Below are positions 8,424 through 17,680 of a stretch of DNA of 64,000 nt, one piece after another. Numbering within the stretch: the first letter of the stretch is position 1; each line of letters begins with the position of its first letter. Where the stretch lies: assembly GCF_014196455.1 (NCBI RefSeq), contig NZ_JACIDS010000006.1:186001-250000 (forward strand), written 5' to 3'. The notes under the pieces were generated by a model. That model was given only the letters and a program-made list of their open reading frames with translations. It searched no databases and was not told the origin of the DNA. A program made the position numbers and the translations under genes. The stretch is from Kaistia hirudinis. GTDB lineage: Bacteria; Pseudomonadota; Alphaproteobacteria; Rhizobiales; Kaistiaceae.

Positions 8424-10082
8424 ATGGAGAAATTCGCCGCCCTTCTCGACCGGCTGATCCTCACGCCGTCGCGCAATGGCAAGCTGCGCCTGCTCGAGGA
8501 CTATTTCCGCACGACGCCGGATCCCGATCGCGGCTGGGCGCTTGCGGCGCTGACGGGCGCGCTCGACGTGCCCTCGGTCAAGCCGGCCATGCTGCGGGCC
8601 ATGGCGACCGAGCGGCTCGATCCGGTGCTGTTCGGCTATTCCTATGACTATGTCGGCGATCTCGCCGAGACGATCTCCCTGGTCTGGGCGCCGTCGCCAG
8701 CGGCGTCCGAGGGGGCGGCGCCGTCGCTGTCGGCCGTGGTCGAGGCGCTGTTTTCGGCCTCGCGCTCCGAAGGACCGAAGCGGGTCGCCGCCTTTCTCGA
8801 CGCGCTCGAACCCTCGTCGCGCTGGGCCCTGCTGAAGCTCGTCACGGGCGGACTGCGCATCGGCGTGTCGGCGCGGCTCGCCAAGCAGGCGCTCGCCAAT
8901 TTCGGTGCACAAGAAATCAATGCGATCGAGGAAATCTGGCACGGCCTGTCGCCGCCCTATGAGCCGCTCTTCGCCTGGCTGGACGGACATGGCGAGCGGC
9001 CGGTCTCCGCGGCGCGGGCGCCGTTCCGGCCGGTCATGCTGGCGCAGCCGCTGGAGGAGGGCGACCGCCCGGCGATCACTCCGGAGGTCTATGCCGCCGA
9101 ATGGAAATGGGACGGCATTCGCGTGCAGGCGGTGAGCGATGGCGGCGTGCGCCGGCTCTATTCGCGCACGGGCGAAGATATCGGCGAGGCGTTCCCCGAC
9201 GTGCTGGAGGGGCTGGACATCGAGGGCGCGATCGACGGCGAACTCCTCGTCGGGCGATCGGTGGACGGGCGCATCGAGGCCGGCAGCTTCTCGGAGCTGC
9301 AGCAGCGGCTGAACCGCAAGAGCGTCACCGGCAAGCTCGTCGTCAGCCATCCGGCCTTCATCCGCGCCTATGATTGCCTCGTCGATGGCGAGGAGGATGT
9401 GCGCGCGCTGCCGTTCCGGCATCGACGTTCCAGGCTGGAGCGTCTCGTCGGTCGTTCCCTGGCCGGCCGCGTCGATCTTTCGCCGCTGCTCCCTTATGAC
9501 CATTGGGACGCGCTCGCCGCGCAGCGCCTTGCCCCGCCCGCCCCGATCATCGAGGGCGTGATGCTGAAGCGCTGGGATTCGCCCTATGAGGGCGGCCGTC
9601 CCAAGGGGCCGTGGTTCAAGTGGAAGCGCGATCCCTTCGTGATCGATGCCGTGCTGATGTATGCGCAGCGCGGTCACGGCAAGCGTTCGTCCTTCTATTC
9701 GGACTATACGTTCGGCGTCTGGCGACAGGGCGAGGCGGGCGAGGAACTGGTGCCGGTGGGCAAGGCCTATTTCGGCTTCACCGATGCGGAGCTCATCGAG
9801 ATCGACCGCTTCGTGCGCCGGCACACGACGGGCCGCTTCGGACCGGTCCGCGAAGTCGAGCACCGGCCGGATCTCGGCCTCGTCTTCGAGGTGGCCTTCG
9901 AGGGGCTGAACCGCTCGACGCGGCATCGCTCCGGCGTCGCCATGCGCTTTCCCCGCATCGCGCGGCTGCGCTGGGACAAGCCGCCGGCCGAGGCCGACCG
10001 GATCGAGGCGCTTGAGGCGCTGCTGGACGCCGGGGATGGCGGGCCGGCAGCCCTTCGCCGTGCGCGGGGCGCGCCTGTATGA
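8424..10082 (+). CDS. ATP-dependent DNA ligase (ligase-associated repair set)
   Basis: A 552-residue ligase. The adenylation motif EWKWDGIR places the AMP-accepting lysine at residue 228. An N-terminal DNA-binding domain precedes the nucleotidyltransferase core. The downstream motifs EGVMLKRWDSPYEGGRPKG (motif IV/V region) and WFKWKRDP are intact, and an OB fold closes the protein. This is the stand-alone bacterial ATP ligase type found with PdeM, the Lhr-like helicase and the MBL exonuclease, all nearby. The ATG at 8424 (MEKFAALLDR) matches the family start; an in-frame upstream ATG at 8358 would add a non-conserved leader. It is separate from the essential NAD-dependent LigA and is presumed to act in repair. 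Confidence 0.92.
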   Translation: MEKFAALLDRLILTPSRNGKLRLLEDYFRTTPDPDRGWALAALTGALDVPSVKPAMLRAMATERLDPVLFGYSYDYVGDLAETISLVWAPSPAASEGAAPSLSAVVEALFSASRSEGPKRVAAFLDALEPSSRWALLKLVTGGLRIGVSARLAKQALANFGAQEINAIEEIWHGLSPPYEPLFAWLDGHGERPVSAARAPFRPVMLAQPLEEGDRPAITPEVYAAEWKWDGIRVQAVSDGGVRRLYSRTGEDIGEAFPDVLEGLDIEGAIDGELLVGRSVDGRIEAGSFSELQQRLNRKSVTGKLVVSHPAFIRAYDCLVDGEEDVRALPFRHRRSRLERLVGRSLAGRVDLSPLLPYDHWDALAAQRLAPPAPIIEGVMLKRWDSPYEGGRPKGPWFKWKRDPFVIDAVLMYAQRGHGKRSSFYSDYTFGVWRQGEAGEELVPVGKAYFGFTDAELIEIDRFVRRHTTGRFGPVREVEHRPDLGLVFEVAFEGLNRSTRHRSGVAMRFPRIARLRWDKPPAEADRIEALEALLDAGDGGPAALRRARGAPV

Positions 10083-10116
10083 TGATCAAACCGATTCGGA
10101 TGCTGGAACGAGGACA

Positions 10117-10383
10117 ATGAACGGACTTCAGCGCTTTATGGGCGGCTCGCCGGGCCAGGTGCTGCTGCGCCTGGTCGTCGTTTCCTTCATCGTCGGGATC
10201 GTGCTCTCGGCGCTCGGCCTGACGCCATGGGAGATCGTCGACAAGGCGCGCCAGCTGTTCTTCCGGATCTGGAACATGGGCTTCGGCGCCATCGAGTGGA
10301 TCTGGACCTATTTCCTGCTCGGCGCCGTCGTCGTGATCCCGGTCTGGATCATCCTGCGCCTCCTCAACATGAATCGCAGCTGA
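10117..10383 (+). CDS. Small two-segment membrane protein (DUF6460-like)
   Basis: An 88-residue protein with two hydrophobic segments (about residues 14-35 and 65-85) joined by an amphipathic stretch containing WNMGFGAIEW. From memory it resembles the rhizobial DUF6460 family of integral membrane proteins with no assigned function. The ATG at 10117 follows the ribosome site CGAGGACA. It lies 34 bases after the ligase stop on the same strand and may be read with it. It converges on the TIGR02186 gene, with only two bases between them. Function unknown. Confidence 0.75.
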   Translation: MNGLQRFMGGSPGQVLLRLVVVSFIVGIVLSALGLTPWEIVDKARQLFFRIWNMGFGAIEWIWTYFLLGAVVVIPVWIILRLLNMNRS

Positions 10384-10385
10384 GT

Positions 10386-11162
10386 TCAGTCGCGCCGGAA
10401 GATGATGCCGGCGAGCCAGCCGGTGAACAGCGCGAGCACAACGCAGAGCAGCCCGTAGAGATAGCCGTAGCGATGCGCGAGATCGAAGGTGAGGCGTTCG
10501 AAGCCCTCCTTGGATACGCGGATCGTCAGGCTCTGGCGCGCCAGCATGGCGCTGTCGCGGAAGAGATAGGCCGTCACGACATAGTCGCCGACGGGAACGT
10601 TCGCCGGGATGGATAGATTGGCCTTGAACACCGAGGTGCCCGGGAAGCTCACCGTGCTCTCCGCCACCTCGAACAGGCCCGCGTCCGCCTTGAGGCGGAT
10701 GAGCCCGTCGCGGAACGCGCTGTCCTCATCCGGCCCGCCGAGCGCCTGAAAGGCGAGGTTTTCCGGGCCGATCTGGTAGCGCTTCAAGATCGCGGGCGTC
10801 GAAATATCGGCGAGCGGGCGCGACGCGCTCGCGAGATAGAAGGACGGGACGTTCGGGAAGGTGCGCGAGGCGCGATTGATCCAGATGCCGGCAAAGCGCG
10901 CCTTGCGCCGGGTCACCAGCGTCTCCGGCGGGCCGCGCATCACGACGACCACGTCATAGCCCGCCCCGCGCGAGACCGTCTCGGCATCGCGCTCTATCGC
11001 GCCGAAGGCGACGAGGTCGACGCCGCGAAAATCCGAGGTGATGCGGATCCGGTCGCTCGACAGCGTGAAGATCAGATCCTCGGCGGCGGCGCGGGAGGCC
11101 ATGAGCGCTAGGGCGATGAAGAGAACCGGCACGGCCAGCGGCATCCGGCACGCGCGTCTCAT
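10386..11162 (-). CDS. TIGR02186 family membrane-anchored periplasmic protein
   Basis: A 258-residue protein with an N-terminal signal sequence (hydrophobic core followed by ASRAAAED), a beta-rich body and one C-terminal membrane helix before GIIFRRD. This matches the alphaproteobacterial TIGR02186 family, which is repeatedly found next to a TauE/SafE permease. Here the pairing is tight: its ATG (11160-11162) overlaps the permease's TGA as ATGA, so translation is coupled. The body would sit in the periplasm, possibly as a partner for the permease. No enzymatic motif is visible. In-frame sequence upstream of 11162 is a shadow of the permease. Confidence 0.85.
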   Translation of the reverse strand: MRRACRMPLAVPVLFIALALMASRAAAEDLIFTLSSDRIRITSDFRGVDLVAFGAIERDAETVSRGAGYDVVVVMRGPPETLVTRRKARFAGIWINRASRTFPNVPSFYLASASRPLADISTPAILKRYQIGPENLAFQALGGPDEDSAFRDGLIRLKADAGLFEVAESTVSFPGTSVFKANLSIPANVPVGDYVVTAYLFRDSAMLARQSLTIRVSKEGFERLTFDLAHRYGYLYGLLCVVLALFTGWLAGIIFRRD

Positions 11163-12088
11163 CGGGCATCGCCTGACAGGGTGGCCAGCGAGAAGATTTC
11201 CGCCGGCGGCAGCACGAGGTTGACCAGGAAGCGGATGGCGACCGCGAGCACCAGCAGCCCGAGCAGGGCCCGCAGCTGCTCGCCGCGGATCTGCGCGCCG
11301 ACGCGGGCGCCGAACTGCGCGCCGATCACGCCGCCGACCATCAGGATGAGCGCCAGCACGCCATCGACCGTATGATTGGTACCCGATTGCAGGATCGTCG
11401 CGACCGCCATGGTTCCGATCATCTGGATCAGCGAGGTGCCGATCACGATGCTGGTCGGCACGCGCAGCAGATAGATGAGGGCCGGCACGAGGATGAAGCC
11501 GCCGCCGATACCCAGCAACGCGCCGAGCATGCCGATGCCAATGCCGATGCCGAGGATGGGAATGACGCTCACATAGAGCTTCGAGCGGCGGAAACGCATC
11601 TTGAAGGGCAGGCCGTGCACCCAATTGTGCCGGCCGGGACGGCGCAGCGGCAGCGGGCGGCCGCGCCGGATATGCGCCATGGCGCGGATGGATTCGGCCA
11701 GCATCAGGCTGCCGACGAAGCCGAGAAAGGTGACGTAGCCGACGGCGATCAGGAGGTCGAGCTGGCCGAGCCGGCGCAGCAGGCTGAAGATCGCCACGCC
11801 GATCGACGAACCGATGACGCCGGCCACCACGAGCACGGCCGCGAGCTTGGTGTCGATCAGGCGGCGGCGCCAATAGGTGAGCGCGGCCGACGAGGAGGAG
11901 GCCACGACCTGAGCCGTCGTGCTGGCGACCGCCACGGCGGGCGGAATGCCGGAGAAGATCAGGAGCGGGGTCAGCAGGAAGCCGCCGCCGACGCCGAAGA
12001 GACCCGATAGAAAGCCGACGGCACCCCCCATGCCGAAGATCAGGAACATATTCACCGGCAGTTCGGCTATGGGAAGATAGATCTGCAC
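11159..12088 (-). CDS. TauE/SafE family sulfite/anion exporter-like permease
   Basis: A 309-residue polytopic membrane protein with two repeats of the family's glycine-rich signature: SGLFGVGGGFLLTPLL near the N-terminus and GALLGIGGGFILVPALI in the second half. The TauE/SafE (formerly DUF81) family moves sulfite, sulfoacetate or other organic anions across the inner membrane. The substrate here is unknown. The start is a GTG at 12086-12088 (VQIYLPIAELPVN), which matches the usual N-terminus of rhizobial homologues, although the ribosome site is weak. It overlaps the downstream TIGR02186 gene by four bases. Confidence 0.88.
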   Translation of the reverse strand: MQIYLPIAELPVNMFLIFGMGGAVGFLSGLFGVGGGFLLTPLLIFSGIPPAVAVASTTAQVVASSSSAALTYWRRRLIDTKLAAVLVVAGVIGSSIGVAIFSLLRRLGQLDLLIAVGYVTFLGFVGSLMLAESIRAMAHIRRGRPLPLRRPGRHNWVHGLPFKMRFRRSKLYVSVIPILGIGIGIGMLGALLGIGGGFILVPALIYLLRVPTSIVIGTSLIQMIGTMAVATILQSGTNHTVDGVLALILMVGGVIGAQFGARVGAQIRGEQLRALLGLLVLAVAIRFLVNLVLPPAEIFSLATLSGDAR

Positions 12089-12166
12089 GGCGGGCGACTC
12101 GGGGCGCTCTTGAGCGAGGGATCGATCCCCGGACGGGTCAGCCCGCTTGGCCGGCCGGTCCGCCGG

Positions 12167-15100
12167 TCAGCTCGTCGAGCCGGCCAGCCGTCCGAGGGGC
12201 GTGGTCTGTTCCTGCATGGAGGTCGCGGCGGGCGCTGCGAACCAGGCGGGATCGGGCGTCGGCTCGTTGTTGGCGACGGGATTGAGCGGCGTCGCCTTGA
12301 AGGCCTGAACCGCGAGGCGCGCTGCCGCGAGATCGTCGGCCTTCATCGCCTTGGCGACCTCGTCGCGGCGCCCTCCCGCATCCGTGTCGCCCTGCTGTGC
12401 GGCGAGCGCGAACCATTTGTAGGACTGGACGAGATCGACCGGCACGCCGAGGCCGCGGGCATAGAGGACGCCGAGATTATACTGGCTGTCGGCGACGCCC
12501 ATGGTGGCCGCGACGATGAACAGGTCGGCAGCGTGCTTGTAGTCCGCCTTGCCGTTGGCGCCCTCGCTGATCAGGACGGCGAGATTGTGCGTCGCGCGGG
12601 CATTGCCCTGGAGGCTCGCCTTCTCATACCACCCTTGTGCAGCCGCAACGTCGAGCTTCACGCCCTCGCCGCGTTCATAGAGGCTGCCGAGCCGGTACTG
12701 CGCCACGGCGAGGCCGGCCTTGGCCGCGCGCTCATACCACGCAGCAGCCGTCTTGATGTCGGCGCGGCCCATGGCCGGTTCGGCATAGCGCTTCGCCATC
12801 TCGAAGGCGGCGACGGCGTCGCCGCGATTGGCGGCACTCTCGACCAGGGCATAGTCGAGCACAAGCGACGGGGACGGCGCGGCTGTGGCTGCCTCGGTTG
12901 CGGCCGGCTTGGCCGCAGCGGCGGTCGGGCCGAAATCCGTGAAGGGATCGGGCGAGAAGGCGAGCGCTTCGCTGTTGGGCTTCGGCGCGACCAGTGCCGG
13001 TGCGGGGGCCGGATTGGCGGTGGCGTTGCGCACGGCCTTGGCCGGGATGGAGCCGGTTGCGGTCCGATCGAGCGCCTCGCCGCTCGTCCGCGCGACGGCG
13101 GGTGTCAGCGCCTCGACGATGCGGTCCTGCATCGACGGCCCGATCTTCGCGGCGCCGATCGCCAGCACGACGGCGGCGATGGCGAGAACGAGCGTGCGGC
13201 GACGCCCGCGCAGCGCCTGTCCGATGCGTGCGAACGGACCCGGCCGCTCCTCCGACGGAGCGCCCTCGCGCATTTCGGCGCGCGCCTTGGCGGTCTCAGC
13301 CTGGGCTGCCTGGGCGGCGCGGCGGGCGGCGGCGATGAAATCGGCCTTGCGGTCACCGCCCGTTTCCACCTCGGCGCGCGGCGCCGCGGCGGCGAGGTCC
13401 GGCTTGCCCGAACCGGGCGCCAGGGGGCGATGGTCTTCCGGCAGGTCATCCGCCGCGAAGTGCCGCGGGGGAACGACGCTGCGGACGCGCTCCTTGAGCG
13501 ACACCGAGAGCTGCGTATCCGCGCCCTGGGCCTCGAGCTGGGCGATCCGGTCGACGACCTTGGCGAGCGTGTCGTGCACCGCCTCGAGCGTGTCCTCGTT
13601 CTGGCGGCCGGAATGCATCGCCGCGTCCTGAAGGCGGCGAAGATCTTCGCGGAGCGCCGCAACCATCGCGTCGTCGCGACCGCCGGCGAGCGAGCCGGCG
13701 AATTCCTCGACCGTCGTGCGCGCCGTCGTGCGAGCGGCCTCGATCGTGTCGTGCCGCGCCTCGGCCAGAAGGCCCTGCAGGCGGTCGAGATTGGCCTCGA
13801 CCTTGGAGAGCGCGTCGACGCCGGGCTCCACGGTCGCGAGCTTCTCGGCGAGCGCGCCGACCTGCGCCTCGAGCTGCGCCAGCGCCTGGCCGTCATCGCG
13901 GTCGGCGGCCTCGTCCAGGCGGCGGATCAGGCCGCGCATCTGGTCTTCGATCTCGTCGAAACGGGCGGGCTGGCGCTGCGCGACGTCGCCATGCAGCGCC
14001 GCGATCTCGGCCCGGAGGCCGGCGATCGCATCGTCCGAAGCCGGCGCGGCGAGGCTCGGCAGTTCGGCGATCGCATCGAGCCGACCGGCCAGCGCGTCGA
14101 GCCGCTCTTCGAGGCGCTGGAAGGCGGCGGCCTCGGCGGCGGGCTGGGCCCGTTCGTCGAGCGCGGTGCGGATCGCGGCGATCTGCTGTTCGAGCCGGAG
14201 CAGCGCGACCGGGTCCGTGCTCTTGGCGAGACCGTCGATCTCGCGGCGGAGCAGGCCGATATCGCGCTCGATCCGGGTCAGGTCGACCATGGGCAGGGGC
14301 CGCGCGGCGAGCTTCTCGATCGCCATGCCGAGATCGGCGATGCGGCGGTCGCTTGAGCCGTCGAACCGGCCGGCGAGCGCGTCGAGCCGCTCCTCGATGC
14401 GCGAGAGCTCGGGCGCGCCGAAGCGGCCGACGACTTCGCGGAGGGCGCCGATTTCGCGCAGCAACCGGTCGTCGGAGCCGCGCGCGCCGATCGAGGCGAT
14501 CGCGTTGCGGATGTCTTCGAGCTCGCCGTCCATGTCGCGCGGCCGCGGCGCCTGGTCGATCCGCTCGGCGAGCCGGGCAATCTCCTTGGCGATCCCGTCC
14601 AACCGATCGCGTTCCGGCACGCGGCGGACGATATCGTCCAGCCGTTCGATGACGTGGCCATAGCCCGATTCGATGCTGGCGAGCGTCGTCTCGCGCGCGG
14701 CGAGATCGACCGCACGGCGAATCTCAGCGAGATCGTCGCGGAGCGCAGCGATCATGCTGTCGCTGCCCGCGGGCTGCAGGCGCTCGGCAAGGCCGCTATG
14801 GATCGCGCGGCCGAGTTCCTCGCCGCGGCGGGCTTCCGTGGCGATTCGGCGGTCCAGTGCGCCGATCTCGTCGCGAAGTGCGCGGAGCGCGTCCTCGAGT
14901 GCGATCGTGTCGATGGTCGGCAGCTGCCGGCCGCCACTGCGGTCGATCGTCCGCTGGCGCTCGGAAATCTCCTCGATCGCGGCCTGAAGGCTGCCGATCT
15001 CCTGCCGCCGTGCATCCACCGGCGGTTCGGCCGGGCGGTCGCGCCGGGTGATCTCCTCGGCGATGGCGGCGAGGCGGCTCTCGATCGCGCTGAGGCGCTC

Positions 15101-15361
15101 GCCTTCGCGATCGGCAGGGCGAGCCGGTTCCTGCCGGTCGGGCTGAGCGGCGGCCTGACGCACGCTGCGCCGGATCGCGTCGCGGCGGGAAGCGCCCTCG
15201 ATCGCGTCGATCTGCCCGCTCAATTCCTCGACCAGCGCCGACAGCGCCGCGATTCGTTCCGTGCCGCCACTGACGGGCGAACGCGGCGAGGCCTTCAGAC
15301 GCGGCGGATTGACGGCGGATGCCGCTCCCCCCTCATAGCCGGCTCTACTGCCCGATCTCAT
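12167..15361 (-). CDS. PodJ-like polar organelle scaffold with Sel1 repeats
   Basis: A 1064-residue protein. About 700 residues of acidic, heptad-rich, LxxRLDALA-type coiled coil come first, then a single membrane helix (after RRRTLVLAIAAVVLAIG), a Pro/Ala-rich linker, and at least four Sel1-like repeats (AAAWYERAAKAGLAVAQY and three similar units). This cytoplasmic coiled coil, transmembrane helix and periplasmic Sel1 order is that of PodJ, which organises cell poles in Caulobacter and rhizobia. A peptidoglycan-binding end like that of Caulobacter PodJ is not seen. The ATG at 15361 follows an in-frame GTG by one codon. CtrA-like half-sites lie upstream. Orthology to PodJ rests on architecture. 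Confidence 0.75.
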   Translation of the reverse strand: MRSGSRAGYEGGAASAVNPPRLKASPRSPVSGGTERIAALSALVEELSGQIDAIEGASRRDAIRRSVRQAAAQPDRQEPARPADREGERLSAIESRLAAIAEEITRRDRPAEPPVDARRQEIGSLQAAIEEISERQRTIDRSGGRQLPTIDTIALEDALRALRDEIGALDRRIATEARRGEELGRAIHSGLAERLQPAGSDSMIAALRDDLAEIRRAVDLAARETTLASIESGYGHVIERLDDIVRRVPERDRLDGIAKEIARLAERIDQAPRPRDMDGELEDIRNAIASIGARGSDDRLLREIGALREVVGRFGAPELSRIEERLDALAGRFDGSSDRRIADLGMAIEKLAARPLPMVDLTRIERDIGLLRREIDGLAKSTDPVALLRLEQQIAAIRTALDERAQPAAEAAAFQRLEERLDALAGRLDAIAELPSLAAPASDDAIAGLRAEIAALHGDVAQRQPARFDEIEDQMRGLIRRLDEAADRDDGQALAQLEAQVGALAEKLATVEPGVDALSKVEANLDRLQGLLAEARHDTIEAARTTARTTVEEFAGSLAGGRDDAMVAALREDLRRLQDAAMHSGRQNEDTLEAVHDTLAKVVDRIAQLEAQGADTQLSVSLKERVRSVVPPRHFAADDLPEDHRPLAPGSGKPDLAAAAPRAEVETGGDRKADFIAAARRAAQAAQAETAKARAEMREGAPSEERPGPFARIGQALRGRRRTLVLAIAAVVLAIGAAKIGPSMQDRIVEALTPAVARTSGEALDRTATGSIPAKAVRNATANPAPAPALVAPKPNSEALAFSPDPFTDFGPTAAAAKPAATEAATAAPSPSLVLDYALVESAANRGDAVAAFEMAKRYAEPAMGRADIKTAAAWYERAAKAGLAVAQYRLGSLYERGEGVKLDVAAAQGWYEKASLQGNARATHNLAVLISEGANGKADYKHAADLFIVAATMGVADSQYNLGVLYARGLGVPVDLVQSYKWFALAAQQGDTDAGGRRDEVAKAMKADDLAAARLAVQAFKATPLNPVANNEPTPDPAWFAAPAATSMQEQTTPLGRLAGSTS

Positions 15362-15681
15362 CACATCTGGCCCCTCGATGCCGCTTGCGGCATCGTTCCG
15401 CTCGTCCCGTCGCGCGGGGTGCCCGCCCCGGCGAGCGATTCCCTCGCTGCGGTCAGCTTCCGATAATCATGGTAAACATGGGGTTAACCGGGCGACGGCG
15501 CGGCGACACTTCGGTAACACGCCTTAACCCTTTCCTCTCGGTGGCGCGGGGCGGGATCTGTGCGTAACCGCAGCGGATGCCGGCCGTGCCTTCAACTTGC
15601 CCAATCCTCGGGGCAAGAAGGCGCTTCGGCCCGCTCGATCGGGCGGGGTTGGTGCAGGGCATCAGGGACGACGAGACGGGC
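15362..15681. promoter_or_regulatory. Divergent promoter region (podJ-like / merR) with CtrA-like half-sites
   Basis: This 320-base spacer holds no gene. It contains TAAA-N7-TTAAC at 15473-15488, close to the CtrA consensus TTAA-N7-TTAAC, with the palindrome GGTTAACC at 15482-15489. A second pair, TAAC-N5-TTAACC, lies at 15515-15529. In Caulobacter, podJ is cell-cycle controlled. CtrA binding here is inference. Confidence 0.4.
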
Positions 15682-16134
15682 ATGGCGCACATCGCCGGTA
15701 TTTCCAGGGATGATATCGATGCAGCAGGCCCTGCCGACGGCAATCGGCAGACGAGCTTCACCATCGGGGATCTGTCGCGCGAATTCGGCGTGTCGCTGCG
15801 CACGCTGCGCTTCTATGAAGACAAGGGCCTGCTCAATCCGACGCGCGAGGGCCTGAACCGGATCTATTCCCGGCGGGACCGCGGCCGGCTCAAGCTCGTG
15901 CTGATGGGCAAGAAGGTCGGCTTCTCGCTGGTCGAGATCAAGGAGATGCTGGAGCTCTATGACCTCAAGGACGGCCAGGTGCAGCAGATGCAGCTGGCGC
16001 TGAAGAAGTTCAACGAGCAGATCGGCATCCTCGAGCAGCAGAAGGTCGAGATCGAGAAGGCGCTGGACGAACTGCGCCGCACGGTCCACGTCGTGAGCGG
16101 TCTGCTGCGCCAGAAAGAGGCCAGCGGCGGCTGA
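15682..16134 (+). CDS. MerR family transcriptional regulator
   Basis: A 150-residue regulator. The N-terminal winged HTH contains GVSLRTLRFYED and the MerR wing LNPTREGLNRIYSRRDRGRL. A helical segment and a long C-terminal dimerisation coiled coil follow (about residues 100-140, rich in QQ/EK heptads). There are no metal-binding cysteines after the coiled coil, so a metal or redox sensor is unlikely. The ATG at 15682 leaves a 25-residue leader before the HTH; the ribosome site GAGACGGG is only fair. It is divergent from the podJ-like gene and followed by an unrelated secreted protein, so its target is unclear. Confidence 0.87.
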   Translation: MAHIAGISRDDIDAAGPADGNRQTSFTIGDLSREFGVSLRTLRFYEDKGLLNPTREGLNRIYSRRDRGRLKLVLMGKKVGFSLVEIKEMLELYDLKDGQVQQMQLALKKFNEQIGILEQQKVEIEKALDELRRTVHVVSGLLRQKEASGG

Positions 16135-16204
16135 CGGCGGGCGCGTTTCGTCTGGCCACGCCGGCGTGATAGGCTCGCGCCGGGCCGGGTGGAGGAGCGC
16201 GACG

Positions 16205-16687
16205 ATGAGACATCTTCCCGCATGGGCGCTTGTGGCGGCTGCGATCTGCATGCCGGTTTCGGCGCCGGTCCTCGCCGAAGATCTGCCGCCCGCCCAGGCC
16301 GAGGCTGCGCCCCGTTTCACCATGGTGCCCGCCGAAGGCGGCTTCGTGCGGCTCGATACGCAGACCGGCCTCGTGTCGCATTGCCGGCGCGAGACCGCCG
16401 CCGCGGATTCGCTGTGGCGCTGCGCGGCCATCCCCGAGGACACGCTGCGATCGCCCGACCGGCTGAGCGAATTGTCGGAGGAGATCGAATCGCTCGGCGC
16501 CGCGGTCGCGGCGCTGCGCATGCGGGTCGATGCGCTGGAGCGGGCGCGCAAGGACGAGACGCCGCCGCTGGCGGCGGCGCCTTCCGACGAGGAGATGAAC
16601 CGGGCGCTCGACTTCAGCGAGGAGCTGATGCGCCGCTTCTTCGGCCTCGTGCAGGAGATGAAGCGCGGCCCTGACGACCGCACCTGA
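16205..16687 (+). CDS. Secreted hypothetical protein with C-terminal coiled coil
   Basis: A 160-residue protein with a clear Sec signal peptide (MRHLPAWALVAAAICMPVSA, cleavage likely after VLA). A short domain with TMVPAEGGFVRLDTQTG and two cysteines (HCRRE and WRCAA, possible disulfide) follows. The rest is an acidic helical stretch, ELSEEIESLGAAVAALRMRV, typical of coiled coil. I do not recognise a named family. The ATG at 16205 has an excellent GGAGGAG ribosome site. It sits 70 bases after merR and converges on the iminopeptidase. A periplasmic location is expected. Confidence 0.72.
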   Translation: MRHLPAWALVAAAICMPVSAPVLAEDLPPAQAEAAPRFTMVPAEGGFVRLDTQTGLVSHCRRETAAADSLWRCAAIPEDTLRSPDRLSELSEEIESLGAAVAALRMRVDALERARKDETPPLAAAPSDEEMNRALDFSEELMRRFFGLVQEMKRGPDDRT

Positions 16688-16689
16688 TC

Positions 16690-17667
16690 TCAGTTCGCCT
16701 TGAAGCGATCCGTCGCCGTGACGAGTTCGTGCACGATGCCGGGTTCGGACATGGCGTGTCCCGCGTCGGGGACGATGCGCAATTCGCCATCGGGCCAGAC
16801 CTTGGAGAGATCATAGGCGATGGCGGGGGGCGTGCAGACGTCATAGCGTCCGTGCACGATCACGCCCGGGATGCCGGCGATCCTGTCCGCATTCGCCAGC
16901 AACTGGTCATCGCGATCGAAGAAGCCGTGATTGACGAAATAATGGGCCTCGATCCGCGCGAAGGCGAGCGCGTAGTGCGGCGTGCCGAAGGCGGCGACGC
17001 GCGCCGGATCGGGAAGAAGCGTGATCGCGCCGCCCTCCCACATGCTCCACGCCTTGGCTGCCTCGAGCTGCAGCGCCTCGTCGCTCCCCGTCAGGCGCTT
17101 GTAATAGGCAGCGATCATGTCGCCCCGTTCCGCCTCGGGAATGACGGCGGCATAGGCCTCGAAGGCCTCGGGCAGCAGCCAGGACGCGCCCTCCTGATAG
17201 AACCAGAGCAATTCGCTCCGGCGCAGCGTGAAGATGCCGCGCAGCAGCAGTTCACTGACGCGCTCGGGATGGGTCTCGGCATAGGCGAGCGACAGGCAGG
17301 AGCCCCAGGAGCCGCCGAGGAGCTGCCAGCGGTCAATGCCGAGCTGCGTGCGGATCCGCTCCATATCCGCGACGAGATCCCACGTCGTGTTCTCGCGCAG
17401 CTCCGCATGCGGCGTCGAGCGGCCGCAGCCGCGCTGGTCGAACAGGATGATCCGATAGGCCTCGGGATCGTGATAGCGGCGCATCGCGGGGCTGCAGCCG
17501 GCGCCCGGCCCGCCATGCACCATGAGCGCGGGCTTGCCGTTCGGGTTGCCGCATTCCTCGACATAGATCTCGTGCAGGTCCGAAACCTTGATGCGATGCA
17601 CCGCATAGGGCTCGATCGGGGCGAAGAGCTGGCGACGCGGGGCAGCGGCGTAACTGTCGGCTGACAC
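16690..17667 (-). CDS. pip: Proline iminopeptidase (alpha/beta hydrolase)
   Basis: A 325-residue cytoplasmic serine peptidase that removes N-terminal proline. The catalytic features are intact: oxyanion motif HGGPGAG, nucleophile GGSWGS, acid in GRYDVCTPP and histidine in DAGHAMSEP. The FDQRGCGRSTPH motif is typical of S33 family members. The length matches the family. The start is a GTG at 17665-17667 with AAAGG upstream at good spacing. It follows the SSS-like permease gene with a 13-base gap on the same strand, so the two may share a transcript. Confidence 0.92.
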   Translation of the reverse strand: MSADSYAAAPRRQLFAPIEPYAVHRIKVSDLHEIYVEECGNPNGKPALMVHGGPGAGCSPAMRRYHDPEAYRIILFDQRGCGRSTPHAELRENTTWDLVADMERIRTQLGIDRWQLLGGSWGSCLSLAYAETHPERVSELLLRGIFTLRRSELLWFYQEGASWLLPEAFEAYAAVIPEAERGDMIAAYYKRLTGSDEALQLEAAKAWSMWEGGAITLLPDPARVAAFGTPHYALAFARIEAHYFVNHGFFDRDDQLLANADRIAGIPGVIVHGRYDVCTPPAIAYDLSKVWPDGELRIVPDAGHAMSEPGIVHELVTATDRFKAN

Positions 17668-17680
17668 GGGAATGGACCTT

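Noticed and set aside
12167-15361. Chromosome-segregation (SMC-like) ATPase from the long coiled coil
   Set aside because: There are no Walker motifs; the membrane helix and Sel1 repeats fit a PodJ-like scaffold.
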